Source: Myxococcales bacterium UBA5297 (lineage in GTDB: Bacteria; Myxococcota; Myxococcia; Myxococcales; UBA5297). Taken from it: a stretch of 57,447 nucleotides of DNA. Each line of letters starts with the position of its first letter. The first letter of the stretch is position 1. Shown here piece by piece: positions 1 through 8,159 of this stretch. Under the pieces are notes generated by a model. It saw nothing but the letters and a program-made list of their open reading frames with translations. It was not told the DNA's origin and made no database searches. The stretch covers positions 28,652-86,098 of the forward strand of contig DHSB01000156.1 of NCBI GenBank assembly GCA_002408385.1, in the 5' to 3' direction. The position numbers were made by a program, and so were the translations under genes.

Positions 1-962
1 TGCGCGGCAGCCTGCGCGAGCTCGGCGAAGTCGACCTGGACGGGCAGCCTCTCGAGGATGCCGCGCAGCAGGCTCGCAGGCTCGACGCTGCGCTGCGTGC
101 CGCCCTCGGCGAGCTCGATGGGCGCGGCGGGCAGGGCGAGCATCAGCTCGACCACGGCGACGCGGTCGCGAGGCAGGAGCCGGCCGGCCTTCACCAGCCC
201 CTCCGCAAACTCGGAGACACCCGCGCGCTTGGCCGCAGCCTCAGCCGCCGCGACCCTGGCCTCACGCTCGGCGAGAGCCTTCTCGCGCGCCTCGAGCTCC
301 GCCGCGCGGTCGGCTTCGGCCGCCGGCGGAGTCGAGGCATTCTGCGTGTCCGAGCCCGGCTCGAGCTCCGACGCATCCTGCGTCGGGTTGACCGGCTCAT
401 CCAGCTCGGACGGCTTTCCGTCGCGCGGTGGGATTTCTTGGAATTCTGTGGTGGCCTCGGGCGCCTGGTCGGGCACGGCAGCCGGCGCAACGTCGGTCTC
501 GACCTCGGCAAGCTCGAGCTCGACCTCGACGGGCTCTGCGCCCTCGGCGAGCTCGACCGCTCGCAAGCCCTTCACCGCGGGCGGCTGCGCGCCCAAGAAC
601 CCGACGTGGCGCAGGTAGTAGGTGCCGGGCTTGGGGTTCTCGGGCGCGGTCGGGGCGTAGAACGCAGCCGAGACGTGCTTGTAGGCGCCGGCCTTCACCG
701 CCTCGGTGAACTCGGGGTTGAGCTGGTCGACCTCGGCCTCGAGCGTGCCGCCCTGGGCGGCCAGCCGTGTCACCCAGCCGAACGCGGGGTCGTCGGTCTT
801 CGGGTGGCCGACGACGACCGGGGCTTCGTGGGTCGCCGGGTCGTAGGCCGCCGCCGCGCTGGCGAGGTCGGCCTGGCTGAACTCGATGGCGTGGCCGGCC
901 CGAGTGGTGTGGCGGCCGGCCTTGAGGATCTGGATTCGCCGGGGTCGGCGGGGCGTGCTCAT
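1..962 (-). CDS. Mu I-like phage protease/scaffold (partial at 3' end)
   Basis: The reading frame opens at ATG 962 and stays open to the window edge (about 320 codons seen), so the C-terminus is missing. The N-terminal half resembles Mu gpI-type proteases: a short basic start, then a segment containing VVVGHPKTDDPAFGWV at about residues 48-63. The middle is acidic and Glu/Ala-rich (about residues 150-240) with likely coiled coil, as expected for the scaffold part made from the same gene. In the family the protease matures the prohead and its C-terminal part scaffolds capsid assembly. It sits in the expected place after gpG and before the off-window major head gene. The Shine-Dalgarno is poor and a perfect hairpin abuts the start codon. 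Confidence 0.75.
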   Translation of the reverse strand, partial: MSTPRRPRRIQILKAGRHTTRAGHAIEFSQADLASAAAAYDPATHEAPVVVGHPKTDDPAFGWVTRLAAQGGTLEAEVDQLNPEFTEAVKAGAYKHVSAAFYAPTAPENPKPGTYYLRHVGFLGAQPPAVKGLRAVELAEGAEPVEVELELAEVETDVAPAAVPDQAPEATTEFQEIPPRDGKPSELDEPVNPTQDASELEPGSDTQNASTPPAAEADRAAELEAREKALAEREARVAAAEAAAKRAGVSEFAEGLVKAGRLLPRDRVAVVELMLALPAAPIELAEGGTQRSVEPASLLRGILERLPVQVDFAELAQAAA

Positions 963-984
963 GGCCCGGCAGTGTCACCGGGCC
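963..984 (-). promoter_or_regulatory. Hairpin abutting the start codon of the protease/scaffold gene
   Basis: GGCCCGG at 963-969 and CCGGGCC at 978-984 form a perfect 7-bp stem with an 8-base loop, touching the ATG at 962. No clear Shine-Dalgarno lies between. On the minus strand TATAAA (plus coordinates 993-998) could be a -10 element for a promoter of this gene, in the place where Mu has its activator-dependent PI promoter. The function is inferred. Confidence 0.4.
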
Positions 985-1268
985 AGCCCTTCCTTTATAG
1001 AGACGGCCGGGGACGTAACCAGAGCCTCTGGATGCCCTGGCCGGCTCTACCGTCGCCGACCCCGGCCGGGAGGGCCTTCGTCCCCCGGATTGCGGCCCAC
1101 AAGCGCCCTCTCGGGGGTTGCGAGGGGAGCCTACCAGCGCAGGAGGCCCAGGAACCCGTTTAATTTGCGCGCTGCGTGTTTAATTCCTCGCGGCCGCCCT
1201 CGGAGCCGGATTCGCCTCCTGGGCGCGAATTTGGGCCGGTTGCGCGCTTTCTGACACTCCAGGCCAGC
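985..1268. other. Gap between gpG and protease genes, probable late-promoter region
   Basis: With the adjoining hairpin this is a 306-bp gap in an otherwise tightly packed late region. No convincing gene was seen. It holds two copies of GTTTAATT (1158-1165 and 1178-1185) spaced exactly 20 bp apart, AT-rich islands in a GC-rich context, plus TATAAA on the minus strand near 995. In Mu the PI promoter precedes gene I, so a promoter here is plausible but not shown. Confidence 0.4.
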
Positions 1269-1853
1269 TCACGCCCCCTCCAGGGCCCTCCGGATGTGGT
1301 CCTTGATGGTCTCGCGAACCTCGACCCGGTCGGCCTCCGACAGCCCCAAGAAAGGCCTGGCCGGGATCCGCACCTTGTGAGCCGGGATCTTGAAGGTGGA
1401 GACGACCGCGTGCTTCGCCTTGGTCGTCCCGACCATGAACCGCCCCTTGTTCTTCCCCTTGGTCCCCCGCATGCGGGTGACCGTCTGCTCGCCGATGGCC
1501 ACCGTGCCCCCGAACTGGTGGATGGCCGCATAGGGTACGTTTGTGCCCACGGTCACCGTGTCGCCCTGGATCTGGTGGACGATCTGATCGTTGAGGCGTC
1601 CCTCGAGGGTCAGGATCTTGTCGTTGTTCTTCTTGGCCCGGAGGTACCTCGCCGAGAGCGCCTTCCAGCGCTTCCCGGACGGGTCAGTCATGCTCCGGAA
1701 GCGCGCGTGGACGGAGTTCTCGAGCGCGTGCCCTATCTGCTCGAGCATCAGGTCGCGCCGAGCGAGGTCCTTTTGGAGCTGCTCGAGCCGGCGGAAGAGC
1801 GGCTCGGCCAGGACCACGTGCTCGACCACTAAGCGCGGCGTCTTGATGGTCAC
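1269..1853 (-). CDS. Phage virion morphogenesis protein (Mu gpG-like)
   Basis: This 194-residue protein matches the phage virion morphogenesis / tail-completion family that includes Mu gpG. Visible hallmarks are an N-terminal helical segment, then DPSGKRWKALSARYL near residues 57-71 and the central NVPYAAIHQFGGT at about 104-116, followed by RIPARPFLGL near 162-171. In the family these proteins finish the head or head-tail joint. The start is GTG at 1853, overlapping the TGA of the upstream Cys-rich gene as GTGA, which implies translational coupling. The gene ends just before the 306-bp gap ahead of the protease gene, as in Mu, where G precedes I. Confidence 0.88.
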   Translation of the reverse strand: MTIKTPRLVVEHVVLAEPLFRRLEQLQKDLARRDLMLEQIGHALENSVHARFRSMTDPSGKRWKALSARYLRAKKNNDKILTLEGRLNDQIVHQIQGDTVTVGTNVPYAAIHQFGGTVAIGEQTVTRMRGTKGKNKGRFMVGTTKAKHAVVSTFKIPAHKVRIPARPFLGLSEADRVEVRETIKDHIRRALEGA

Positions 1854-2104
1854 GGCTCTCTCTCATCGGCAGAGGCGATCGCCTCGCGCTTGAGAACCTT
1901 GAATGGGCACTTCACGTCGCCGCACTGGATGGCGCCCGTGAAGAGGCCGCGCTTACGCACCAGCTTCTTCTTGCAGCCAGACCAGCCGCCGGAGTGCGTC
2001 TCGTACTTGCACCCGAAACATTGCAGCTCTCCGCCACGTTCCAGGTACACGGGGGAACTGGCGATGCGCGCGATGGTCTGCTGGTCGAGCCGGGTTGGGT
2101 CCAT
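1850..2104 (-). CDS. Small Cys-rich phage protein
   Basis: An 84-residue protein with five cysteines: C29 and C32 in a CxxC pair (CFGCKYE), C44, C61 and C66. The spacing suggests a zinc-ribbon or other metal-binding fold, but I do not recognise a named family. It is probably real: the start has a strong GAGGAGG site just upstream, it lies 7 bp after the head morphogenesis gene, and its stop overlaps the gpG start. Position between gpF-like and gpG genes suggests a head or joint accessory role, which is inference only. Confidence 0.7.
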   Translation of the reverse strand: MDPTRLDQQTIARIASSPVYLERGGELQCFGCKYETHSGGWSGCKKKLVRKRGLFTGAIQCGDVKCPFKVLKREAIASADEREP

Positions 2105-2111
2105 GGCCTCC

Positions 2112-3470
2112 TCAGCGCATCAGCTCCAGTTCCAATAGTAGCATGGCCTTCCCTGGACCGACCTGCTGGACCTGGTGGCGGGTGATCTTGAACCGAGCAC
2201 CCGGCCGAATGAGGAACTCGTCCTCCTCTGGCTTCTCCGACCCGTACTTCACGAAGGCGCCCGTCCTGGAGCCGGACCGAAGCCGGATCTTCAGCACCAC
2301 ATCCTTGTCGTAGGCGCCGAACGACGAGGCAGAGCTGCTCATAAAGCTCTTGTCCGACCACCATGCAGTCCTGCCGATGGCGTCGTCGATCTTGCGCAGC
2401 TTGGATAACTTGGAGCCATCCTTGGAAAGCTCTACCTTGGGCAACAGGCAAAATGGAAGGGCATCCAGGTCGAGCCCCCGGAAGACCACCAGATCGTCGT
2501 GGAGCTCGAAGCGACTCAGCGCCCCATCGAGCTTCGCGGCCTTGGCACGCAGCTCTGCCCTGTGCTCAGGGTCCATCCGCTGGTCGAGCCCCCGCTGCAC
2601 CGCGTTCATGTCGGCGTAAACGCCCCGGTTGAAATCGGTGTAATCGCTCACCACCGAGCGCTCGTCTGCAGTCAGCGCGGCCAACCACTCCTGGCCTGCC
2701 CGCTCGAAGGGCCCGCGCCCCGCGAAGGTCTTGTCCGGATCGACCGTCACCCCGCTGAATGGGTCCGCAGTCGCTCCGGGCGTGTAGTCCCATCCATCCT
2801 CAGCCGCAGCGCGCTCGAGCGCGTTGGCGGCCGCGCTCTCGGTGCCATCGCCCTCTACCTTCAAGCCGAGCTGTTCGAGCTGCCGCCGGGAGAGCGCCTC
2901 GACACGGCACGAGCAGCCCCAGCCGTTAGGAGGGTAGATCTTGGCCCAGATAGGGTCATCGGCGCGAAACACCTTGCCATCCATGGCCAGGTGCTCCGGG
3001 CGTGGTTTCGCACTCGCGCCGTGCCGATAGACCCAGTACGGCAGCACTTCCTTCGCCGCCTCCATCTGCTGGCGCCGACCCGCCGCGTAAGCGGTGCGGA
3101 GGTTGGTGTCGTAAACGGTCCTCGCGCGCCGCTTGATGCTGCCGGCGAGCGTCGTGCCATGCTTTTCAAGCGCCCCCTGCAGGCGCTTGCGGAAGTCTCG
3201 CTCGGTCATCCCCTCGTCGATGGCCCGCTGGACCAGGCGTCGCACGTCTTTGAGCGAGCGGTCGCAGAGCAGGCCGGCAACTGTGAAGGCGCGGTCGTGC
3301 TGCTCGCGCATCATGTCGCGCCAGCTTGCAGTCTGCTGGACCTTCAGCTTGCCCCGGAAGAACTCCTGGGCCTGCGCGAAGGGCATGTCAGTGGCGGTGA
3401 GGAGGTCCTGGCGGAACCGCCTCGGGTCCTCGCGCGCCGTCGGCGGCGCCATCGGCTTAGGGACCCGCAT
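2112..3470 (-). CDS. Phage head morphogenesis protein (Mu gpF/SPP1 gp7-like) fused to a C-terminal ADP-ribosyltransferase domain
   Basis: 452 residues. Residues about 45-240 carry the minor head protein signature, including RARTVYDTNLRTAYAAGR (115-132) and the C-terminal GWGCSCRVEALS (183-194). Residues about 265-452 look like a mono-ADP-ribosyltransferase of the bacterial exotoxin type. They contain VFRG (R331), a Ser-rich SFMSSSAS strand (375-382), and EKPEEDEFLIRPGARF (412-427), where E416-x-E418 would be the catalytic ExE motif. All three R-S-E elements are present, so activity is plausible. A minor head protein is packaged in the virion, so the domain could be injected with the DNA, as T4 Alt is; that delivery is inference. 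The gene overlaps the portal gene by 14 bp. Confidence 0.88.
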   Translation of the reverse strand: MRVPKPMAPPTAREDPRRFRQDLLTATDMPFAQAQEFFRGKLKVQQTASWRDMMREQHDRAFTVAGLLCDRSLKDVRRLVQRAIDEGMTERDFRKRLQGALEKHGTTLAGSIKRRARTVYDTNLRTAYAAGRRQQMEAAKEVLPYWVYRHGASAKPRPEHLAMDGKVFRADDPIWAKIYPPNGWGCSCRVEALSRRQLEQLGLKVEGDGTESAAANALERAAAEDGWDYTPGATADPFSGVTVDPDKTFAGRGPFERAGQEWLAALTADERSVVSDYTDFNRGVYADMNAVQRGLDQRMDPEHRAELRAKAAKLDGALSRFELHDDLVVFRGLDLDALPFCLLPKVELSKDGSKLSKLRKIDDAIGRTAWWSDKSFMSSSASSFGAYDKDVVLKIRLRSGSRTGAFVKYGSEKPEEDEFLIRPGARFKITRHQVQQVGPGKAMLLLELELMR

Positions 3471-4944
3471 CGACCACCTCGGCGGTCACCTCTGCCCGGC
3501 CGAGCAGCTCGCCGACCTCGGCCGCGGCGGCTACCTGGTCCGCGACCTGCCCGATGAGCCCCGCCGGCTCCAGCTCGTAGAGCTGCTCCTTCAGCTCCTC
3601 GAGCGAGCCTGCGCCGTCGATGAGCCGCTGCACCTCGGCCCCGAAGGCGTCGAGCGCCGGGGCGGTCGCCTCGTCGAGCTTGTCGAGGACCTGCTGGATT
3701 GGCGCCGGCGGCGAGGGTTCGGCGAGCTCGAGCCTGTCGAAGCCGCCGGCGAGCGGCGCCGGCTGCGCCGGCATCGGCTCCCACTCGCCGCCGTAGGTCT
3801 CGCGCACCTCGTCGAGCGTCGGCCGGTAGCCGAGCTGGGAGATGGCAACGTCGCGCTGGGAGCGCTGCGCCAGGTCCTCGGGGAGCTCGAAGCGCCGCCA
3901 GACCTTCGGCGGGGTCGCCGCGGGGAAGTTCCAATCACACAGCCAGGTGATGATTGTGCGATTGAAGCTCTCGCAGAGCAGGTCCGCATCGGCCTTGATG
4001 AGCTGGTCGCGCACGCTCAGATGCGTCTGGGACTGCGACAGGCTCGAGCCGTCGTCGGTGGTCATCGTCTGGCCGAGCACGATCTTCGAAATCGCTGCGT
4101 CCATCCGGTCGCAGAACGCCCCGAAGTCGCCCCCGGCAGCGCGCGCCGACTCGAGCAGCGAGATCTTCATGCCCTCCGGCATGATGAGCCCGGTGTCGTT
4201 GCGCACCGCGCGCACGAGCTTGAGCAGCTTGGCCTGTTCTTCCGGGCTCGCGCCCTGATGGTAGGTACCGACCACTGTCGGGTCGCCAAACTTGTCGAGG
4301 AACGTCGACCAGTACCGCAGGCCGTTGCGCTTGAAAAACACCGGCCAGTAGAGGTAGTGCGCGAGCCCTCGGCCATACGGCTCGTCGTCGTCGTCGGCGC
4401 CGCAGGCGACCAGCCAGAACTTGCGGTCCGGCATCAGCTCGCCCCGCGGGTTCTTGGCGGTCAGCAAGAGCAGCTCGCCCCGCGGCGAGAACCGGAAGCG
4501 CCGCTGCTTGCGCACCCGCACGTCCTGCAGCGTGACTCGATCGCCGTCCACTCCCCACAGGCACTCGGCGGCCGCGAAGCCGAAGAAGACGGCCGAGAGC
4601 ATCTTCTTCGTCAGGTCGTCCCACCGCAGGCTCTTGAGGAGCTCGCGAATCCAATCACCCGCTTCGACGTCGGCCGGCTCCTCGCTTGCCGGCTCGACGA
4701 ACCATTCGTGCGCCACGACGGCCATCCGCCGTTGCTCGAAGGTCGGCTTCACCTGGTCGTCCCTGAGCAGCTCCTCGTATACCTCCCAATCGCCCCGACA
4801 CCTCTGCCGCAGGATCGGGTCCTGGGGCGCGAGATAGTCGAGCTGGTCGACGAACCCCCGCGATATGTCGCGGCCGTCGGCCGTCGTCGCAATCGCGTCG
4901 AGAACGGGCTCTTCGAGGCCACTTTTGCCGCGTCGCTTCGCCAT
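3457..4944 (-). CDS. Phage portal protein (DUF935, Mu gp29-like)
   Basis: About 495 residues from ATG 4944, which has GGAG six bases upstream. An in-frame ATG 15 codons earlier lacks a good site. The sequence matches the Mu gp29 portal family: SRGFVDQLDYLAPQDPIL near the N-terminus, then FFGFAAAECLWG, DKFGDPTVVGTY and the late KIVLGQTMTT motif. The portal is the dodecameric ring at one capsid vertex through which DNA is pumped by the terminase encoded upstream. The C-terminal 90 residues are Ala/Glu-rich and probably helical. It follows terminase in Mu order and its 3' end overlaps the head morphogenesis gene. Confidence 0.92.
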   Translation of the reverse strand: MAKRRGKSGLEEPVLDAIATTADGRDISRGFVDQLDYLAPQDPILRQRCRGDWEVYEELLRDDQVKPTFEQRRMAVVAHEWFVEPASEEPADVEAGDWIRELLKSLRWDDLTKKMLSAVFFGFAAAECLWGVDGDRVTLQDVRVRKQRRFRFSPRGELLLLTAKNPRGELMPDRKFWLVACGADDDDEPYGRGLAHYLYWPVFFKRNGLRYWSTFLDKFGDPTVVGTYHQGASPEEQAKLLKLVRAVRNDTGLIMPEGMKISLLESARAAGGDFGAFCDRMDAAISKIVLGQTMTTDDGSSLSQSQTHLSVRDQLIKADADLLCESFNRTIITWLCDWNFPAATPPKVWRRFELPEDLAQRSQRDVAISQLGYRPTLDEVRETYGGEWEPMPAQPAPLAGGFDRLELAEPSPPAPIQQVLDKLDEATAPALDAFGAEVQRLIDGAGSLEELKEQLYELEPAGLIGQVADQVAAAAEVGELLGRAEVTAEVVDAGP

Positions 4945-5272
4945 CTCCAGTCTCCAGTCTCCGGGCGGCCTCGGCCTCCCACTCAGCAATCAGACCCACG
5001 CGCGCAATGGTCGCGCGCTGCTCGACGGGCAGCGTCTCCCAGGCCTCGCGCAGCCGAGCGCGCGAGACCGCATTGATGGCCGCGCAGCCGTCCTCAGTGA
5101 GCACGCGCTCTATCTCGGCCCACAGCTCGCGCCACGGCAGCCGGCCGTCCCACGTCGCGGCGGTGATCTGGTAGGGCGGGGCCCACAGCACGAGGTCGAC
5201 CGACCTCGCGGGCAGGGCGCGAATCGCGTCGAGGCAGTCGGCCTCGATGATCTGGTTTAGCAGCGGCCTCAA
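4655..5272 (-). pseudogene. Truncated DNA methyltransferase remnant overlapping the portal gene
   Basis: The first 75 or so residues resemble the start of an N6/N4 DNA methyltransferase. IIEADCLDAIRALPARSVDL at 8-27 leads to WAPPY at 30-34, in the position of the catalytic (D/N/S)PP(Y/F) motif IV, followed by a PWRELWAEIERVLTEDG region. The first residue of the motif is Ala instead of Asp, Asn or Ser. After about residue 105 the frame runs through the portal gene in another frame and loses family resemblance; the SAM-binding motif I and target-recognition region are absent. I read it as a decayed or truncated gene left by a portal-side deletion. A short expressed peptide cannot be excluded. 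Confidence 0.6.
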
Positions 5273-5312
5273 GTACGTGTGCCTCCTGGTGTCTTACCTA
5301 GATGTGTGTCCG

Positions 5313-6671
5313 TCAGAAGCCTTGGGTGTCGATGCGCCGTCCGTCGTTGCCGAGCCATGCGTCGGCCGGGTCCAGCGCGGCCGAGTCTCGAGGCTCATCC
5401 AGCGGCTCGCCCTCGATAGGCACCCCGCCGTCCCCGGCCGCGTACGCCGCAAGGAAGCAGGCCCACGCGCGGTCGGCATGGCCCGCGCCGTCCGACTCGG
5501 CGACGAACCTCGGCGCGCCGGTCGGGCTCAAGACCTGCTTGAGCTTGTGAAGATCGGCGCGCAACTCCGGGTCGCCGATGGGGATGCGAATCTTGCGGTC
5601 CTCAAACGCGCTCTTGCCGATGGTCGCGAGCATGTGCTTGTTCGGCCCGGTGAAGAGCACCCCATCGACGCGATGCTCGCCATAGCGCCGCTTCGCGTCC
5701 TCGACGGGCTTCTCGCCCATGCCCGTCTGATCCATCGCGAGCCGAACCACGCGATAGCGCGCAAACAGCTCGTCCATCACCGCGTCCTGTTCGGCAAACT
5801 TCGCCCGGCGCAGCGTGCGTATCTCGCGGGTCCACAGCACGTCGCCGACCTGCTCGAGCACCCAGGCAACCCAGAGGTCGCCGCGGCGCGCGATGTCGTT
5901 GCCGACGAAGCACGGGCCGCCCGCGTAGCGCGTCGGGTCGCCGGCTTCGGCACTTTCCACCGCCGCAATCAGCTCGTAGTCAAGCCAGGCCGACGCCGCG
6001 TCGAGCCACTTGAGCTCAAACTCCTGTGCCCAAGCATCCTCGTCGTGCAGCGCCCTCCGGAGCTGGTCGGTGTCGCGCGGAAGGCCGTCGCGCACTGCCT
6101 CGTAGATGTCGCAGGTCTGCCGGTACCAGATCGGGTCCTCGTCGGTCACGATCTCGTAGAACTTGTTGGCTTTCCCGTTCGGTGTCGAGACGACGCGGAG
6201 CTTGAGGCCCGGCTTGGAGATGACCGGGAAAAGAGCCGTCCAGATGGCGCGGCTGTCTTTGTGGAAGGCGAACTCGTCAAGGAAGACGTTGGCCGAGAAA
6301 CCTCGCGCCGTGTCGGGGTTCGCGGGCAGCGCCGTGATCCTCGAACCGCCGGGCAGCACCACCTCGAGCGCCTTGTAGCTCGCGCCGCTCTCGCCCTTCC
6401 AGTCAGAGGCGAGCGCCTCGAAGCCCATCTCGTAGGCTTTCAAGTGGCGCTTGACGCCTTCTTCCATCGCCTCTCCGGCCTGCCGCTCGCCGCGTGAGAG
6501 GATGACCCAACGCGACCGCCGGCCGGCGGCCTCGGCGTCGAGGCAGTCGTCGACGATCTCCAGCGTCGTCGTGAAGGTCTTGCCGGTCTGACGCGCGAAC
6601 ATCCCCACCTTGAAGCGGGAGCGGTTGGCGAGCCATCGGCGCTGGTAGGGGTAGAGGGTGATCGCTGCCAT
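5313..6671 (-). CDS. Phage terminase large subunit (Mu gp28-like)
   Basis: 452 residues with both terminase domains. The N-terminal ATPase has Walker A FARQTGKT (25-32) and Walker B NVFLDEFAF (128-136, D132-E133), with the coupling motif near VVSTPNG (160-166). The C-terminal RNase H-like nuclease shows acidic residues in GNDIARRGD (D259), LAMDQTGMGE (D314) and GHADRAW near residue 407. The protein packages phage DNA into the prohead through the portal; Mu-type enzymes cut host flanking DNA in a headful manner. The start ATG at 6671 overlaps the stop of the gp27-like gene (ATGA-type coupling), consistent with a co-translated terminase pair. Confidence 0.94.
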   Translation of the reverse strand: MAAITLYPYQRRWLANRSRFKVGMFARQTGKTFTTTLEIVDDCLDAEAAGRRSRWVILSRGERQAGEAMEEGVKRHLKAYEMGFEALASDWKGESGASYKALEVVLPGGSRITALPANPDTARGFSANVFLDEFAFHKDSRAIWTALFPVISKPGLKLRVVSTPNGKANKFYEIVTDEDPIWYRQTCDIYEAVRDGLPRDTDQLRRALHDEDAWAQEFELKWLDAASAWLDYELIAAVESAEAGDPTRYAGGPCFVGNDIARRGDLWVAWVLEQVGDVLWTREIRTLRRAKFAEQDAVMDELFARYRVVRLAMDQTGMGEKPVEDAKRRYGEHRVDGVLFTGPNKHMLATIGKSAFEDRKIRIPIGDPELRADLHKLKQVLSPTGAPRFVAESDGAGHADRAWACFLAAYAAGDGGVPIEGEPLDEPRDSAALDPADAWLGNDGRRIDTQGF

Positions 6672-7210
6672 CAGATCACCCCGTAGATTTCCTCGCGGAC
6701 CCGGCGCAGCGTCTCCGCGTCGAGCCGGCCCGCGCTGCCCTTCGACTCGGCCTCGAGCGCGGCGAGCTTCGCCTCGACCTTCGCGCGGGTCTCGAGCTGG
6801 TACTTCTTCTGCTGGACGCTGGCACGGCCGAGGTCCGCAACCACGCGGCCGAGCTGCGTGATGGAGACCGACTCGGGGTCAATCTCCATGTCGACCACGA
6901 CGTTGAAGAGCTTGTCCTGTACCAGGCGCACGAGCGCGTCGTTCATCGCGCCTTCGTCGTCGCCAACCTCGGTCGCCAACGTCCGCGCAATCTCCGTCGT
7001 GCGCTTGAGCGCAGAGATGCGGTCCTCGATGTTCTGACCGAACCGGTGGACCGCCGAACGTGATGCAGTCTCGGCGCCGGCCGCCTCGAGCTTGGCGTTC
7101 AGCTCGGTGGTGATCCCGCTGTAGCCAGAGAATCCGCCACGAATCAGCTCGGCCTCGAGCCACTCGCGGACCTCTGGCGGCAGACGCATCTCGAGACCGC
7201 GGGCGCCCAT
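6671..7210 (-). CDS. DUF3486 family protein (Mu gp27-like, probable terminase small subunit)
   Basis: 179 residues from ATG 7210; a longer frame exists, but the internal Met begins the conserved part. It opens with RLPPEVREWLEAELIRGGFS, a helix-turn-helix-like segment that binds DNA in small terminase subunits, then SRSAVHRFGQ and a long helical region. The family corresponds to Mu gp27. The C-terminus LDAETLRRVREEIYG is striking because a near-identical tail ends the core of the holin-like protein at 8834-9658. It overlaps terminase downstream and the winged-helix gene upstream, so it is tightly coupled. Confidence 0.88.
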   Translation of the reverse strand: MGARGLEMRLPPEVREWLEAELIRGGFSGYSGITTELNAKLEAAGAETASRSAVHRFGQNIEDRISALKRTTEIARTLATEVGDDEGAMNDALVRLVQDKLFNVVVDMEIDPESVSITQLGRVVADLGRASVQQKKYQLETRAKVEAKLAALEAESKGSAGRLDAETLRRVREEIYGVI

Positions 7211-7542
7211 CAGACCCTCGTCGGCCGACCAATGCCCGGAGGGCACTCGGCGTTGTACTCGACGACGTCGATGCCGGCCGCCGTGACGGTGAAGCTGTTG
7301 CCGTTCGAGCCGACGGTGGAGACGAGGCCGCACTTCGCGAGGTAGTCGAGATGGCGCCGAATCTCCTTGAGCGTCGCGTCATGCACAACCTGCTGCGTGA
7401 AGCATGCGAGCACTTCCTCGTGCACCGTGGCAGGGCGAGCCACGTCGAGGCAGCGGAGGATCCACCAGCGCGCGACGCGGATACACGCTTCATCCAGGGC
7501 CGTTCGCAGCTTCTCCTTTTCCGCTTCCATCCCGGTCCCCAT
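7210..7542 (-). CDS. Phage winged-helix-like protein 1
   Basis: 110 residues, predicted helical with a terminal beta pair. The layout resembles a small winged-helix domain: KEIRRHLDYLAKCGLVSTVG (59-78) is the recognition-helix/wing style seen in the second protein next to it. The two proteins share the plan of an N-terminal helix containing RxWxL/I, then HLDYLxKxGLV or AIDFLEKAGLV, then a wing ending in a TxxGI(D/R) motif, so they are probably paralogues. In Mu-like phages this slot, just before gp27, holds a gp25-type protein of unknown job. Its stop codon overlaps the gp27 start. Confidence 0.75.
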   Translation of the reverse strand: MGTGMEAEKEKLRTALDEACIRVARWWILRCLDVARPATVHEEVLACFTQQVVHDATLKEIRRHLDYLAKCGLVSTVGSNGNSFTVTAAGIDVVEYNAECPPGIGRPTRV

Positions 7543-7545
7543 CTC

Positions 7546-7860
7546 TCAGCTCCTCCTCGGTGGTCGATCGATGCCCGCGATGCTGGGCATCGAGTAGTTG
7601 ACGAACCGAATCCCGTCCGCCGTCAGCTCGACAATCACCTCTTCAATCTCCTCGTTCTCGGCCTTTGTCACGAGCCCGGCCTTCTCGAGGAAGTCGATGG
7701 CGCGAAGCACCTCCAGGTCGGTGAAACGGTACGTCGCTGCCTCGAGCACCTTTCGCAGCACGCTCGCCTTTGCCGCCACCGGCCTGCTCGCATCAATCGC
7801 CTTGAGCAGGTACCAGTAGGATCGGTCGCGGTCGGTATCTCGTGCCCTGTCAGTCAGCAT
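7546..7860 (-). CDS. Phage winged-helix-like protein 2
   Basis: 104 residues from ATG 7860, chosen because AGGAG lies eight bases upstream; an in-frame ATG 11 codons earlier has no such site. It has the same plan as its downstream neighbour: YWYLLKAIDASRP, LRAIDFLEKAGLVTK, then TADGIRFVNY, which suggests an ancient tandem duplication of a winged-helix domain. The start overlaps the end of the gp26-like gene by 11 bp. The role is unknown; DNA or protein binding in the late lysis/packaging block is the best guess. Confidence 0.72.
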   Translation of the reverse strand: MLTDRARDTDRDRSYWYLLKAIDASRPVAAKASVLRKVLEAATYRFTDLEVLRAIDFLEKAGLVTKAENEEIEEVIVELTADGIRFVNYSMPSIAGIDRPPRRS

Positions 7861-8149
7861 CGCGTCGTCTCCTATCGGCCGCGAAGATCGCATCCAGCCG
7901 GGCAGACACGACGTCGAGCTTGGCCTCGACGGTCGTGCTCAACCGCATCCAGTCCTCGCGCTTGACGTAGTCGCGGCGCACCTCCGCTATCGACGTCTCC
8001 AGCTTCTCGATGCGTTTCTCGGTCGACTCCCATTTCGCATCGAGCTGTTTGAACTGCCGGTTGAGCATCCAGTCGAAGGCCTTGATTTGTACGGCGCTCC
8101 AGGTCACCAGAACGCCGAGGATGATGCTCACGGTCTGCCACGTCTCCAC
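7850..8149 (-). CDS. DUF2730-like membrane protein (Mu gp26-like)
   Basis: 99 residues from GTG 8149, chosen because AGGAGG sits at the ideal distance upstream. One transmembrane helix (about residues 6-22, TVSIILGVLVTWSAVQI) is followed by a long charged coiled coil (about 30-95). This matches the Mu gp26 family, found between the lysis genes and the packaging genes in Mu-like phages. The function is not established; an inner-membrane anchored coiled coil is consistent with a lysis accessory or spanin-like part. It follows the TraR-like gene by 10 bp. Confidence 0.72.
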   Translation of the reverse strand: METWQTVSIILGVLVTWSAVQIKAFDWMLNRQFKQLDAKWESTEKRIEKLETSIAEVRRDYVKREDWMRLSTTVEAKLDVVSARLDAIFAADRRRRDAD

Positions 8150-8159
8150 GCCGTCCTCC

